From the NCBI RefSeq assembly GCF_900880675.1, contig NC_044189.1, positions 7,591,793 through 7,655,792 of the forward strand: a stretch of DNA of 64,000 bases, read 5' to 3'. Positions 21,701 to 34,800 of this stretch are shown here, piece after piece. Position numbers and translations under genes: made by a program. The stretch's first letter is position 1. Each line of letters starts with the position of its first letter. The DNA is from Sparus aurata (taxonomy: Eukaryota; Chordata; Actinopteri; Spariformes; Sparidae). Under the pieces are notes generated by a model. The model made no database searches. It was given only the letters and a program-made list of their open reading frames with translations, and was not told the DNA's origin.

Positions 21701-24700
21701 ACGTAATGACCCTTCTTTTTTAAAGTTCCTCTAACCCGTCTAAAGTGGGTGCATGCACCCGACCGCACTTTGAGTGTGTGAAATATATTGTCAAATCTGT
21801 TTGAGATCTCTTGGCTTCCAGAGACGTGGATTACGCTAGAAGAGCTGTATGAAGCGATTTAATTATCATTTCTAGGTAGTTTTTTATGTTTGAAATTAAT
21901 CGCCATCAAATTCAGCTGTTTAGGAGAACGCTGCAACACTGGTCTGCTGTGAAACTCCAGAAGTGTTATGTGAACTACAAAACTTCTCCTGACTTTCCAT
22001 TGGCATTAGGCTGAATTTGTGGGTGAGCTTATCCTTTAAACCTGCTCTTTCAGTTGTTGTGTCGTGAAAAATCAGCCCTGTGAAGTATCGATACTTTTGG
22101 CAACCTCAGCAGTTAATAAGACTGTTTTGTGAATATATGATGGAAGTTTTTTAAATAAAGCTTCAGCATAGCCGTTCAACTAATGATGGGTTTTGTTCTG
22201 AACAATTTATTTGTTGAAGTATTATTCTGGGATTTTACAAAATAATTGTTTATTGTCTGACACAGGTGACAGAGGAGACGGAAGGAGAGTCGGTGGAAGC
22301 CGTTTCGGAGCCGGGATCATCAGTGGATGTTAAAGACCCAGAGCTTGCTTGCCGAGCCTCTCCGAGCCTCTCTGAACGTGAAGAGCAGGACAACTTTGTT
22401 GCTGCTGAAAAAGAGATGGAAAGTAAAGAAACTGAAAATAAAGAAACTGAGGCTGAATCTGCATCTCCTCAAAATGAACCCTCTTCACAGTCGTCTTTCT
22501 TTACAGAAGTCAGCACAGTTTTGGTTCAAGGTGGGGAATCAGATAGCACATCAGCGTCTGAAAAAGAGGTGAAAACTGAGGAAGGGATTGAGTTATTTGA
22601 AGAAAATGTTGCAGCAAAGGACAACAGCTCAGAGGAAAGTCCCGCAGGACCCGACATCAGTGAGGACTCAAATGCGGAGAAGACGTCTGAGCACAAGAAG
22701 GAGACAACAAACACAGATGAAAAGACGAGCACAGACATCGACACACAGCAGGAAAAGTCGTCTCTGTTGAGGATTTCAACAGCGGACGACCTCGACGAGA
22801 TGATGGACATTGGTACGGTGGATCAGGTGGAACAGGAAGCTCTGATGAAAGAAGAGGAAGTGAACTGTTTGATGGATGTGGAGAGCAGCCGTTCACCTGC
22901 CTTCTCTAATACAGGTAAAGTAAAGTAGAAGTTTTCTCTCTGTTATTTTTGGCTCAAAGATTTTGTTGATGATGCAGAGAAACATTTTCAACAGGGAGAA
23001 CTTTCAACAGAGTTTATTGATCTTGCGTAGTATAAAGTGGAAGTTTTTAGACAATTGTGGAGCTAATGAAGTATTAACAGCCCCAGCTTCACATGTACCA
23101 TCAAGTAAACTTTATCTCTTTATTTTGCTGTGCATGCCACCACCAGGCTTGACATTGATGCTGATGTAAATTGCTTGCTTAATCTTTCTGCATAGATGAA
23201 GGCTGGTGGTTTTGGAAACAGTTTTTTTCCCAGAGTGTGTGAGAATTAATAGTTTTATCTGTAGTCTTTCTTTTCTGATTTGAGCCATTGTTGTTTTTCT
23301 TTTTTTAGAAGATGACAGGTGTTCATTCATACTTGACAGTAGTGTGTGAAATTACAATCTCATGTATGTAACGCCATGTATGTTTGAAGGGGGCTATTTT
23401 GAAGTCTATTCAACATCTCTAAAAGAAAATTGATAAATAATTAGCTTAATTGTAATTCTCAAATTTGCTGTGTGGCAGGTATTATATTCCTTTACATTAA
23501 CTGAGGGGCTTAATGTGCCATCAGCCGACGTCGGGCCGGTCCATCAGTGTCTGTGACCCTAGTTGTTTTCACATGTGCCACATTATTGGCGGCTCTTTGG
23601 TTTACTGACCATGTTTAATTGTTGGCAGAACCATCAGTGGTAGAAATCACTCCGATTGGCTGTTCAGCTAAGAAAATAATCAAGAAGAGAAACAGAAAAA
23701 GAGGGATAGTCTCTTGATACCGTTGGTGTAGTATCCATTATTTCACCTGTCTAGTGTGGTTTCTCTGTATTGTTTTAGCCTCCACCACTTCACTTTGTTG
23801 CATGGGCTGATGAAAAACACTCTAATGGCAAACTTCAAACATTTACTTGTGAACTGGCTGTTGCACAGACCTGGAGCAACTTCCGTAACTATTTAAATGA
23901 TGAGAGGCTTTTTATTTTGGCAGAGCTGATGAGTTGGGAACCAGTTAACTACTCTTTGTACAAACTCTCAGCCCTCTGCCATGTTCACAGAGTGAGCTAC
24001 AGAAATACAGATCTCAGATCTGTATTTTGATCTGAGTTCAAAGGTAGTTCAGCAGGGCAGAAGCTCTCAACATAGTTCTGCTTCTCCAGAAGTACTTGGA
24101 AGCTACTCACAGCTGTGTAGCGTCCCACTAATTTTCTATATTTAAAATTTCTCTCCCAGCTACTGATGCAGAGGACAGGATCTCTGTTAAGGAGGAAACT
24201 GATGTAGAACCCACTGTAGTAGCACCACCTGCAGAGGAGGACCAGGTGGAGGACGTGAAAGTGGCTGTAGACTCGATGCAGTCCAGCCTGTCTCCGCTGT
24301 CTGAAGCTACACTCAGTGGTGAGTGTCGCCAGAGCAGCGGCGTTTCCCAAAAAGCACAAAAGTGTTAAATAATAAAAGCAAGTGTCTGTGATCAATTTTC
24401 CGGTATTGAATATTGCTAATTTCAGGACATTCTATTGAAGTTAGAATTTCCAGTATCTACTTTACACTTTTATTCACTGTTAACTTATTGACATGTTGCT
24501 CGTGTTCCTGTAGGGAGGGAGAGCTCATCACCTGTGACCATGGTGAACGGGATGAAGGTGGTTAAGCTCGACACTGTAAGTACAAGACAGAAAAACTGCC
24601 TCAGTGTGACAGGTTTGGATTTTCACCGCTTGAATGTCACATTAAGTGAAATTAGATCACTTTTTTAGATTCTAAAAATATCTTTAGATATGTTGTGACC

Positions 24701-27700
24701 ACACTAATACAGCCAGTGTGTCATTTTGTTCATCCTCGCTCTTTTCTTTAGTATTGGATAGTAAATGTGTTTATACATCCTGTTGTAAATTAACATGGCT
24801 GAACACAGACAGTTTTGTAAAAACAATTTATGGTGTTTTATTTTATTTTTTTTATAATAAATGATTATACACAAGCAATATGACTGTGTGATTTTATATA
24901 TACCGTAATTTCCAGACTACAAGCCGCTACTTTTTCCCCACACTTTGAACCCTGCGGCCTTTAATAGAGCTGAACAGTGAGGTTCTGGAAGTGAAAATGC
25001 CATTCATATTCTGCATAGAGATTTCGATTATTGGCCATAATGTCGTAACCATCCAAAGTAGACTTACCACGAGCTATTAGATTGTAAAACGATGGTATAT
25101 GATCCTGTAGAAGCCACAAGTCCGTGTGATATCAACCTTGTTTTGAGAAAAACGTGTTTTATTCACGATGTCACGGAAAAGTACTACACTACCCATAATC
25201 CTATAGTGTAACAGCGACGTATCTGATTGGTGGAGCTCGCTGTTACCATGGAAATGTTTACCGAACCTGCGAATTTCACGTTAGCTAGTTACTGCTAACA
25301 CTGAACTCTACGATCGTTTACCACAGAGCGACCATGATTTCACTGTCTGACCTACTGCGTTTATTTAGTGATGAGGAGAAGAGTTTATTAAGGGTTCACC
25401 CGAACATGAAATTTGCGGTTCGGTAAACATTTCCATGGTAACAGTGAGCTCCACCAATCAGAGACGTCGCTGTTACATTCGCAATGGTTTATAGGATGAG
25501 TAGTTCCTTTACTCTTAAGATAATTATGTACACAGTCTTGTACCTTTGCTTTTTTCTCCGTTTTCCAACATTTTTTTGCGCCGAATTGGCTTGGTTCCAG
25601 GCCTAAAACTCTTTTATATAAGGATTTTATGAAACGTCAATGGAGTAAATGAATGGCAAATTCACTTCCGGAACCGGAGCCGTTAAAAAAGAGATGCGGC
25701 TAATATAAAGATTTTTAAGGGCTAACGGCCTCCAGGGGGCGCTCAAACAGGAAGCGCAAGAGAGAGACAGAAAGGTGAGGCACCGAGGAAGACGCTAGTT
25801 CGTGTTTTGAACAGTCATGTTGCGCATCATGCACGCAACCTCGTCATGGAAAACACAGGACGAAATGCATATGATGCAGCTTTTAAGTTAAACGCAATCG
25901 ATGTGGCCGTCACAAAAGGGAATAGAGCTTCTGCACGTAAGCTTGGCATCAGTGAGTCGATGGTGAGACGTTGGAGACGGCAGCGTGAAGAACTGTCTCA
26001 ATGCAAAAAGACGACAAAAGCTTTCAGAGGAAAAAAAAGCAGATGGCCCGAACTTGAAAACGTTCTTCAAGAGTGGGTGAACACACAGAGAGCAGACGGC
26101 CGAGATGTTTCCAACGTGCAGATCCGACTGAAAGCCAAAACAATCGCCACCGAAAAGAAGATTGAAGATTTTAGAGGTGGACCATCGTGGTGTCGCAGAT
26201 TCATGAGACGAAAAGGCCTGTCCATCAAGGCACGGACGACTCTGTGTCAGCAACTCCCTCCCGACTACGAGGAAAAAGTTACAAACTTCCGCAAATTCAC
26301 TCAAACAAAGAGAGCCGAGAATTCCATCGGACCGGACGAGATTATAAATATGGATGAAGTACCTTTGACCTCTGACCTGCCTCTCGTTTGGACTGTTAAA
26401 AAGGAATTTGAATCGTCCGTCACGCTGAAAACAACTGGCCATGAGAGGACGCATTTCACTTGTGTTCTGAGCTGCACAGCATCCGGACAAAAGCCTCCAC
26501 CGTACATAGTAAGCCTGGCTAGTTACCATGGAAGTTGGAATCTGCATCAAAGTCTGCAATAATGTATTTTTTCTCGTCTTCTCCTGTTGCAGGACAGGTT
26601 ACAGGTCGTCACTCCACCAATCAAGTCGTCTCCTTCACCACCTTTGGTCAAGGTGAAGGATGAGCCCTCTGACGATGAGTATGAACAAGCCCTGATATCC
26701 TCGACGTCTTCAGCAAGCGTGAAAGACGAGCCCAACACAAGGGTGAGACACGCACTTCTGAAGAATATTGAAAGTTCAGCCTTTCATGTTAATCTGATGG
26801 CAGGTTCCCATTGTGGTCTGATGTCTGAATTATCATCCTGAAGTCACAACAACTGATCTGATCTAGTGACAGTTGTTAGAAATAGAAGTAATGTGCTACT
26901 TGTCTGCTGTCCAAAGTAAAAAAACATCTGCAAGAGTCCCAGTTTGACCTAGAAACCCTGATGTCAGTGATATTTAAAGACACACGACCTCTTGTGTTTG
27001 GACATGGAAGATTATGATGTGATGAAGACCACAGACAACCACCACACTTATTGTAAATAATTTGAGGTCCCTGCGAAAATACGACTTTAATAAAAATAGA
27101 GATTTATACCAGACCTTCACTTAGGATTTGATGGATCCAGAGACACTGACCTCTGCCTCACTGATGTGTTATTAACAGGAGGATTTGCAGATTGGATCCG
27201 TCTTCTCAGTGAACTCAACTTCTGAAACACAGACGCTGCCCGTCATCAATCCGTCCTCCGTGTACATGTACTGCTCCCACTGCAATAAGAACCTGAGGAA
27301 AGGGCAGACTGCTTTCCAGAGGAAGGGTTCCCCAGCACTGTTCTGCTCCACCGAATGCCTCACCACATCTCTGCCTGCAGTCAAAGGAAACTCCAAGACC
27401 TGCCACAACTGCCAGAAGTGAGTTCAACAGGGAGCGGCGTCGTCATTTCATACTTAGACAGTGAAGATTTTCTGTGAGAAAAGGCAGAATAATGACAATA
27501 TAGCTGCAGATAAACTGGATTGTGTCAGAGTTCATGAAACTATCGCTGAACTCGGATCTCCTCTCTTTCTCTCAGGTTGATATTTCGGCCTCAGGACGTC
27601 ATTCTGGCTCCGGACGGTAAAGGAGCCATGAAGGACTTCTGCAGCCAGAACTGTCTGACCTCCTTCAACTACAAGAGGAGCACCGCCGCCAAAAAACCAA

Positions 27701-30700
27701 CACATCCGATACCACCACCGTCACTCTGCAGCATGTGTACCAGATACTGCATCGTAAGTACAAACAGAACAGGGCTGCAACAAACAGTTATTTTCACAAT
27801 TTATTGATCTGCCAATCATCTTTTTCAGTAATTAAGTAATCATATTCACTGTCAATGTAAAATACGTGCTATAATTTTGTAGATTTCAAGGGGAAATATT
27901 GTCTTTTTTTCTTAATGTGACCCACATTCTCAAATCTGGAGAATTGTCCTATGAATAACATTAAATAATACACACAGGCCTTCAGCACGCTGCCCCTGTA
28001 ATTGAAGGGTTCATTTTTTGAAATAACACACTTTTCTTTTGTCATCCGTCCTGCAGAGCAAACATGAGGTGATCCTGACCGGTGCCGTCCACAAGCTCTG
28101 CAGTGACGCCTGCTTCAACCGTTTCCGTACAGTAAACAACTTGTCCATGGCCGGCTGTGCCAACTGCGGCTCCTACTGCCACAACAAGCCGCTCATGCTG
28201 AAGATGGACCGCAGCAGCAAAACTCTGTGCAACGCAGAGTGTCTGGCCAAGTACAAAGAGGTATGAAAATAAAAACAGAGTGGTCAGAGACTGTCATGGC
28301 TGACTTAACATCCTTTCTTTCTTTCTTTCTTTTCTGACTCTTGTAATAGAAAACCAAGACGACCCTGCCGTGTACGATGTGTCGCACCACCCGTTTGCTG
28401 GCAGAAATGGTTGACATCAAAAACAGTGATGAGTCCGTGAACCTCTTCTGTAGCAGCAGTTGTGTGATGGCATTCAAAGTCCAGACCGTCAGCGCATCAG
28501 GTACCACAAGACTCTGATGTTTGCATCAGAACTGCACACAACTGAACATTTTCTTTTATTAAACTTGCTTTCTTTCTCATAGGTGCTCGGTTGTGTTGTG
28601 ACAACTGTGGTAAACACACAGTCCCAGCCTACCACCTGGCCATGTCGGACACCTCCATCAGGAACTTCTGCACCCTGCCGTGTGTCATGGCTTTTCAGGT
28701 ACAGCTCAGCTTGTGCTTGATTAAAACTAGTTAATGAGACTTGCCGTCAAATCATGTTGGATGAAAAGCTGGGGGTGGAGGAGTTGTTTAAATTTAAGGG
28801 TAACTGCTTGTTTTTAATTAGTGTTGCATTCAGTTGTTCTCTTTGATTTATGAAGATTTAAGTGTATATCTTTGGAGTTGAGTTTTGGGCTCCTATTGTA
28901 AGAAAATTTTGTTCTTCTCGATTAAAAAAAAGCATTTTCAAATCATTTTGGACTATTTCTTATCACTCTATTGTTTTTTGTGGCACTGTAGGACAAGTTC
29001 AAGAAATCCCAGAAACAGGTGAACGTTTTTACCAAGTTACCCGTCGGATCCACTCAAATCCAGTCCGTCATTCCCATTCGATCTCAGCGAGAACCTTCCA
29101 AAGAATCAAAGACACTGAGCTGCTCCCTCTGCTGCCGTAGCATCACTTTTAAACCTGAAGTCATCCAGATCAAGGTAACGTGTGTGTGTGGTGATGTGTG
29201 TTCAGTCTACTGGGCTCTTATATTACATACCGTTTGCAAAAAAAAATTTTTTATTCTTAATTTCAGATTGCATTACCAGTAAGGATCACAAGAATTCACT
29301 AAAAAACTGTGATCACCTCTTTGTAATCTGTCCCAAATGGCAGTCGTAGCCTTAAGATTTTGTAATGTGTACAGATGATTAATCATTCATTTCAACTCTG
29401 TGTGTGTAGGACAAGATGGTTTTCGTGTGCAGCGTGGATTGTTCTCACGAGTTCAAGAAAACCAACTTTGTGACGTCTCTGTGTGAATACTGCAAGATGG
29501 AAAAGATCACCAAAGACGCCAAGAGAATTAACAACAGAGACTGCTTCTTCTGCAGCGACGGTAAGGAGACTTGATATTTTGAATCAGGACCACTTAGTAT
29601 GATGTTCGTTTATCAAATTATAGTCCCATTTAGAGTAAAATTGAGAATAAAGCAGGGTACGATTGAGGTCATGGTTACCATGGCACATCCTCAGGGTCTC
29701 AGATCAGATCACAGGGTTCGTACGGGTGCTTGAAATCCTTGAAAGTGCTTGAATTTCAATGTTGTGTTTTCAAGGTCTGAAAAGTGCTTGGATTTTAGTT
29801 TAAGTGCTTGAAAGTGCTTGACATTACATCTCTGTGTCTTGGCAATATTGGGATCAGACTGGATAGTTTTCTTATTACAAGGAGAAATAAAATCAGAGTG
29901 TGTGTGTGAATCATCACACATGCAGCCTGGTAGCAATAGAGAAGGATGGCTGAGGAGAAGGTGAATTTGATGCAATTTGGACTGATGACACGTTCAATAT
30001 TAATTAACTTTGATGAATAAGCGAGAAGCTTATAAAAGTTTATGTCAAAAAAGAAAATTACAGGGTGCTCTCAGGTCTCTCTTTGTTCCGGTGCAAGTGT
30101 ACCTGAAGAACGCCAAGTGGCTTCCCTTTTTTTGGATAAAACTTTGTGTTCTCCTTTAATTTCTAAAGCTTTTGCTGTCACGAAACATCATTTTAGATGT
30201 TTACAGCATAATACAATGTACATAATTGTGATAAAAAGTAAAAATGTGTATATATATTCCTGTAGATATGAATTTTACCCCAGCCATAAGGTGCTGGAAA
30301 ATGTTGTAAATTACCCTTAAAAGTGCTTCAAAAGTGCTTGAATTTGACCTTGAAAAATGTGTACGAACCCTGAGATCAGGATATATTTCCAGCGATGGTT
30401 AAAAAAAAACAAAGATGGTGACTTCAGACAGAAACTTCAGAACAATAATCCACAAACACTCCTCTCCCTCCTCTCAGGCTGTAAACTCCTCTTCCGTCAC
30501 GACCTGACTAAAAACTGGGGGAAACACTGTCACTCCTGCGTCTACTGCCACTCTGTGTCCAAGAAGCTGGTGACGGCTCAGTATGGAGGCTCGACCGAGG
30601 AGTTCTGCTCTGAGGAGTGCAGGTCAAAATACACCATGCTCTTCTGCCATGTAAGCAAGCAGCCTCGATGTGGTTATCAGTATAACCAAAGTGATGCTCT

Positions 30701-31764
30701 GCCTCGACTTAGTGTTTCACTGTTTTCTCTCAGGTTGCAAAGTGTGACACCTGCGGCCGTAAAGGGAAACTGAAGCAGAGTCTCGCCATGCTGGGAGAAG
30801 TCAAACACTTCTGTGACCTGCCGTGTCTGCTGCAGTTCTGCTCGGAGAAAGAGGCCACGCAGGGTGAGGTCTTCAAAGGTGTGTATTCTTGTTCCCGTTT
30901 CAAGTTATATTTTCCTGATCAGTTGAATCTGACTTATTGGTTAAAATGTTATGATCTGTAATATCGCTGTAACATTGTTAGGTACGGGGGAGGACACACC
31001 CGTCATCGCCAACGTCATCTCGCTTGCAGGAACTCCCCCGGGAAAATCCAGTGCTTCTGAGAGAGCTGCCCAGCAAAGTAAACAAAAACACATAAACAAG
31101 TATAACCATGTACTGCTATGATTAGTAATCGGCTATTCATTTCTTATTTTTTTTAAATGAAAAAAAAGAGAAATTGTGCTGAGCACTATTCTTTGAATAG
31201 ATGATTAATCCTCAAATATTGTAGATTCATTGAACATGAAAAAAGTTGACGCTCTACTGTATAACATGCTGTATCCTAATTCAACCAGTTGCCAATGTTC
31301 ACTGAGAAGGTTTTTATACTTATTCATTTTCTCCACAGGCACAGGCTCTATCTTTCAATCAAAGAACTCTGGACATGTAAGTTGTCATGTTTTATTTGTG
31401 TATTAAACGTACATGAACAACTTTTAATCTTCGTGTTCTCAAAATGATCATTTACATGCCATTCTGATGGCAAATGAATCATTTTTTACCGGCACAGAAC
31501 GTGGTGCACAGACGGCCATTTGTGGGAATCTCCGCTCTGACTGCCACAAGCTCATTTTTGAACATTAGTAGTTCTGAAGTTGTTTATGTTTCATGTGTCG
31601 GCCCTACAGATCAGTATTCAGACAGATCCAGTGAAGCCTGCTCCTCCTCCTCCTGGACCAAAGATCCTGAAGAACAAGGCTCTGCTCTGCAGGCCGCTGG
31701 TGCAGAATAAAGGGGTGTCGTGTAAAACACAGACAGCTGACTGTGAAGTACAAACAGGTAAAGC

Positions 31765-31817
<53 letters not shown>

Positions 31818-34800
31818 CAAGGTAGACTGTGGTATGAAAATTGACTGTTATCACACAACATTCCTTTGCTTATGTCTAGTATTCAATTCTACTGTGTAAA
31901 TGTCATTAAAAACTATATATTTCAAGTTTTTTGTAAAGTTGCATATCTGTCAGGACATGATGTATTTCAGGAAATAAATGAAAACTTCAAAAATGCCACT
32001 GTTTTTATTCTTAAGTGTCGTTACAAGTTATAATAATAATAATAGTTATTATATTATCACAATAATAAGTGATTGTGTAATATAGTGATACTATGAAACT
32101 GAAAAATACATGTTAAAGTATTTTTAAAAATATCTGCGCAATCAGCCTCTGCGAGCATTTATATTATTTATACCATATATTGGCACAAATGTATATTTCC
32201 AGTGAAATATCAAACAGTATGTAATTAGAAATTTTCCTGAACACGACTTGTGAATCACTAAAGCTCAGAGTTTGTTTTCTGTATTTAACTAAATACTTGC
32301 CATGTTGTTTTATTTTACTGAGGATTATATTGTTGCTCCTGTTGAAACTAATCCTCACTTTTTAAATTTTTTTATTTTCTCTCTCTAAAGACATCTCCTT
32401 CCCTAGAGTCATGATTGTGCCTGTCCCAGTGCCGGTGTACATTCCTGTACCGATGAACATGTACAGCCAGTGTACCCCCAAACCGGTGGGCCTGCCAGTT
32501 CCGGTACGTCGGACACTACAAACACCTCTGGTTTTAGAGTGAAAGACTGCTAAAGTCAAATCACATCACAAAGGAATCATCGCGTTCTCAGACTTAAGAG
32601 ATTAAATAACTATCAGATAACAATCTAGAACAGTTAATATTCAGTGTCTTTGTCCTTATTTCAGTCCCTCTCAGGCTCTTATATTCTAACTTTTGTCTTG
32701 CACAGCTACCTGTACCCATGTTCCTTCCTGTGACCATGGACAGCGCTGAACGCATCGTGGAAACCATCCAGGAGATCAAAGAAAAGATCCCGTCCGACCC
32801 CTTCGAGGCAGAGCTCATCCTCATGGCTGAGATGGTGGCAGAACAAGATGAAAAGAACGACACCTCGCAGAGACCGAAGGAGAAAGTGGTGGTGAAGGAG
32901 ACAGAGAGACAACCAGCGCCTGCACCTCCTCCAGATGGTAAAAACATATTATTTTGCTGCTTCAGGAAATCTGTGTTCTGTTTTTTCAGGAATTCATGTC
33001 CATATTCTTAATGTTACGTTAAATTATTTCCCACAAATATTTTTATGTTATTGATGTGAACTGAACCACACTGTATGACGAGCTGCTGTCACGTTCATGT
33101 TACAGACCACACCAGTAACTACAGTGACGACCTGGACACAGACGACCTGGCCAGTTTGCTCAACACCTGGGAGGAAGCCTCCTCAGATGTCGGTGTCAGG
33201 TCTCCCAGTCAACTCTATTCCGGCGAGAAGCTCAACCCCATTATGGACATTCCCGTGGCTGTGTCCAGTGAGCCTTTCACCGAGGCTCCGCCTCCAGCGC
33301 CGCCTCCCATGGACATCGAAGCTGACGTCACTGTTGGTGAGATCAGACGAACAAACTTTTCAAGTTCATGAAGCTGAAACCTTTGACTTTCATTTCCACC
33401 CTGAAGAGTTTAAAACATTGAGCTAAATTACGACGACTACCTGGTTTTGACTTTGGCATACTCGGTCTAACATTTCTTGTGGTGTCATTGCCAGAAACTC
33501 TGGAGAGGATGGCCCGGCTCAGAGAGCACGCCGAGCGGTCCCCGAGCCCCCTGCCTGCCGTGACACGACGACGTCAAGCGCCCAGGAAAGCCAGAGAGAA
33601 GAGGGTAACTCAGTCGAAAAGGAAATAAGAAAAAAAGACTTTGGGAATGTCTGGTGTCCCTGACACAGCCTCCTCTCTCTTTCCTCTTTTTCCCAGGGTC
33701 GTAAGTCACAGCGGGCGTCTAAAACAGCTGAAGCATCGTCTCAAAAAGGCTCATCTAACAAGGCCCTGACTGCTCTGACTGAAATCCCCAAACTGAAGAG
33801 TCAGTACGGAGTCGATGCCTGGAAGCGATGGATCCAGTGGAGGAAAACTCAACCCAACCTGGAGAAGCCACGCTTTGGTTGTAAGTCTCAACACGCAGTA
33901 AAGAAACCCACTAAAGCTGAGCTCGAGTACACTCATTCTTTGTGTAAAATTTGACATGATACATGAAAAACCAACTCAGGAAGATGATTATTATCCTGGT
34001 TTTAGCTCGTCCAATGGAGTTAAAGGAGGATGTTCTTCAGTGCACCACTGCTGAGCTGAGCTACGGCCTCTGTTGCTTCATCACTGAGTTGAAACGACCC
34101 AACGGAGAGCCGTACTCCCCCGACAGCCTCTTCTACCTCTGCCTCGGCATCCAACAGGTTAGACTTTTCTCAAACAGGCATACTTATCATATAACGGGTT
34201 GTGTGCAGGACGCAGGTAGAGCTGCGACTGAATTAGTTTCATTATCGACTAATCTGCCAATTAATTTCACGATTAAAGGTGCACTATGGAGATTTGGGAT
34301 GACCTTAATTTGACGACACAGTTTCATTCTGTTGGACTTCGTTTATATGTGGCGGACCCTGCCACCTTTCTAGCTTCAAACCGTGTTCTGGAACCTTATT
34401 TTCCTCAGAGAACAGCTTGTTTATTCAATTATGGAAAAAATAATTATGTCTGTGTGTCTCTCTGTAGTACCTGTTTGAGAACGGTCGTGTGGAGAACATA
34501 TTCATGGATCGGTTCTACAACAAGTTCTCTACTGAGTTCACCAACATGCTGAGAGGTTTCAAGCCCTCAATCACAGCAAGTGGTGAGTTACACGTCTTTG
34601 TTACTTTTGTTTGTCTGTTCCACGCAAACATTTGACCAGATTTCAAATCTTTAAAATTAAAAAAAAATCTTCACCTCTGCAGGTTATATCCATTCCCGTG
34701 TGGAGGAGGAGTTCCTGTGGGACTGTAAACAGTTGGGGGCGTACTCCCCCATCGTCCTCCTCAACACTCTGCTCTTCTTCTGCTGCAAGTACTTCGGCTT

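Noticed and set aside
25888..26559. 223-codon minus-strand ORF
   Set aside because: Antisense shadow of the pogo-type transposase, with no domain of its own.
31604..31854. Cys/Val-rich minus-strand and His/Thr-rich + strand ORFs
   Set aside because: Translations of the CA microsatellite.
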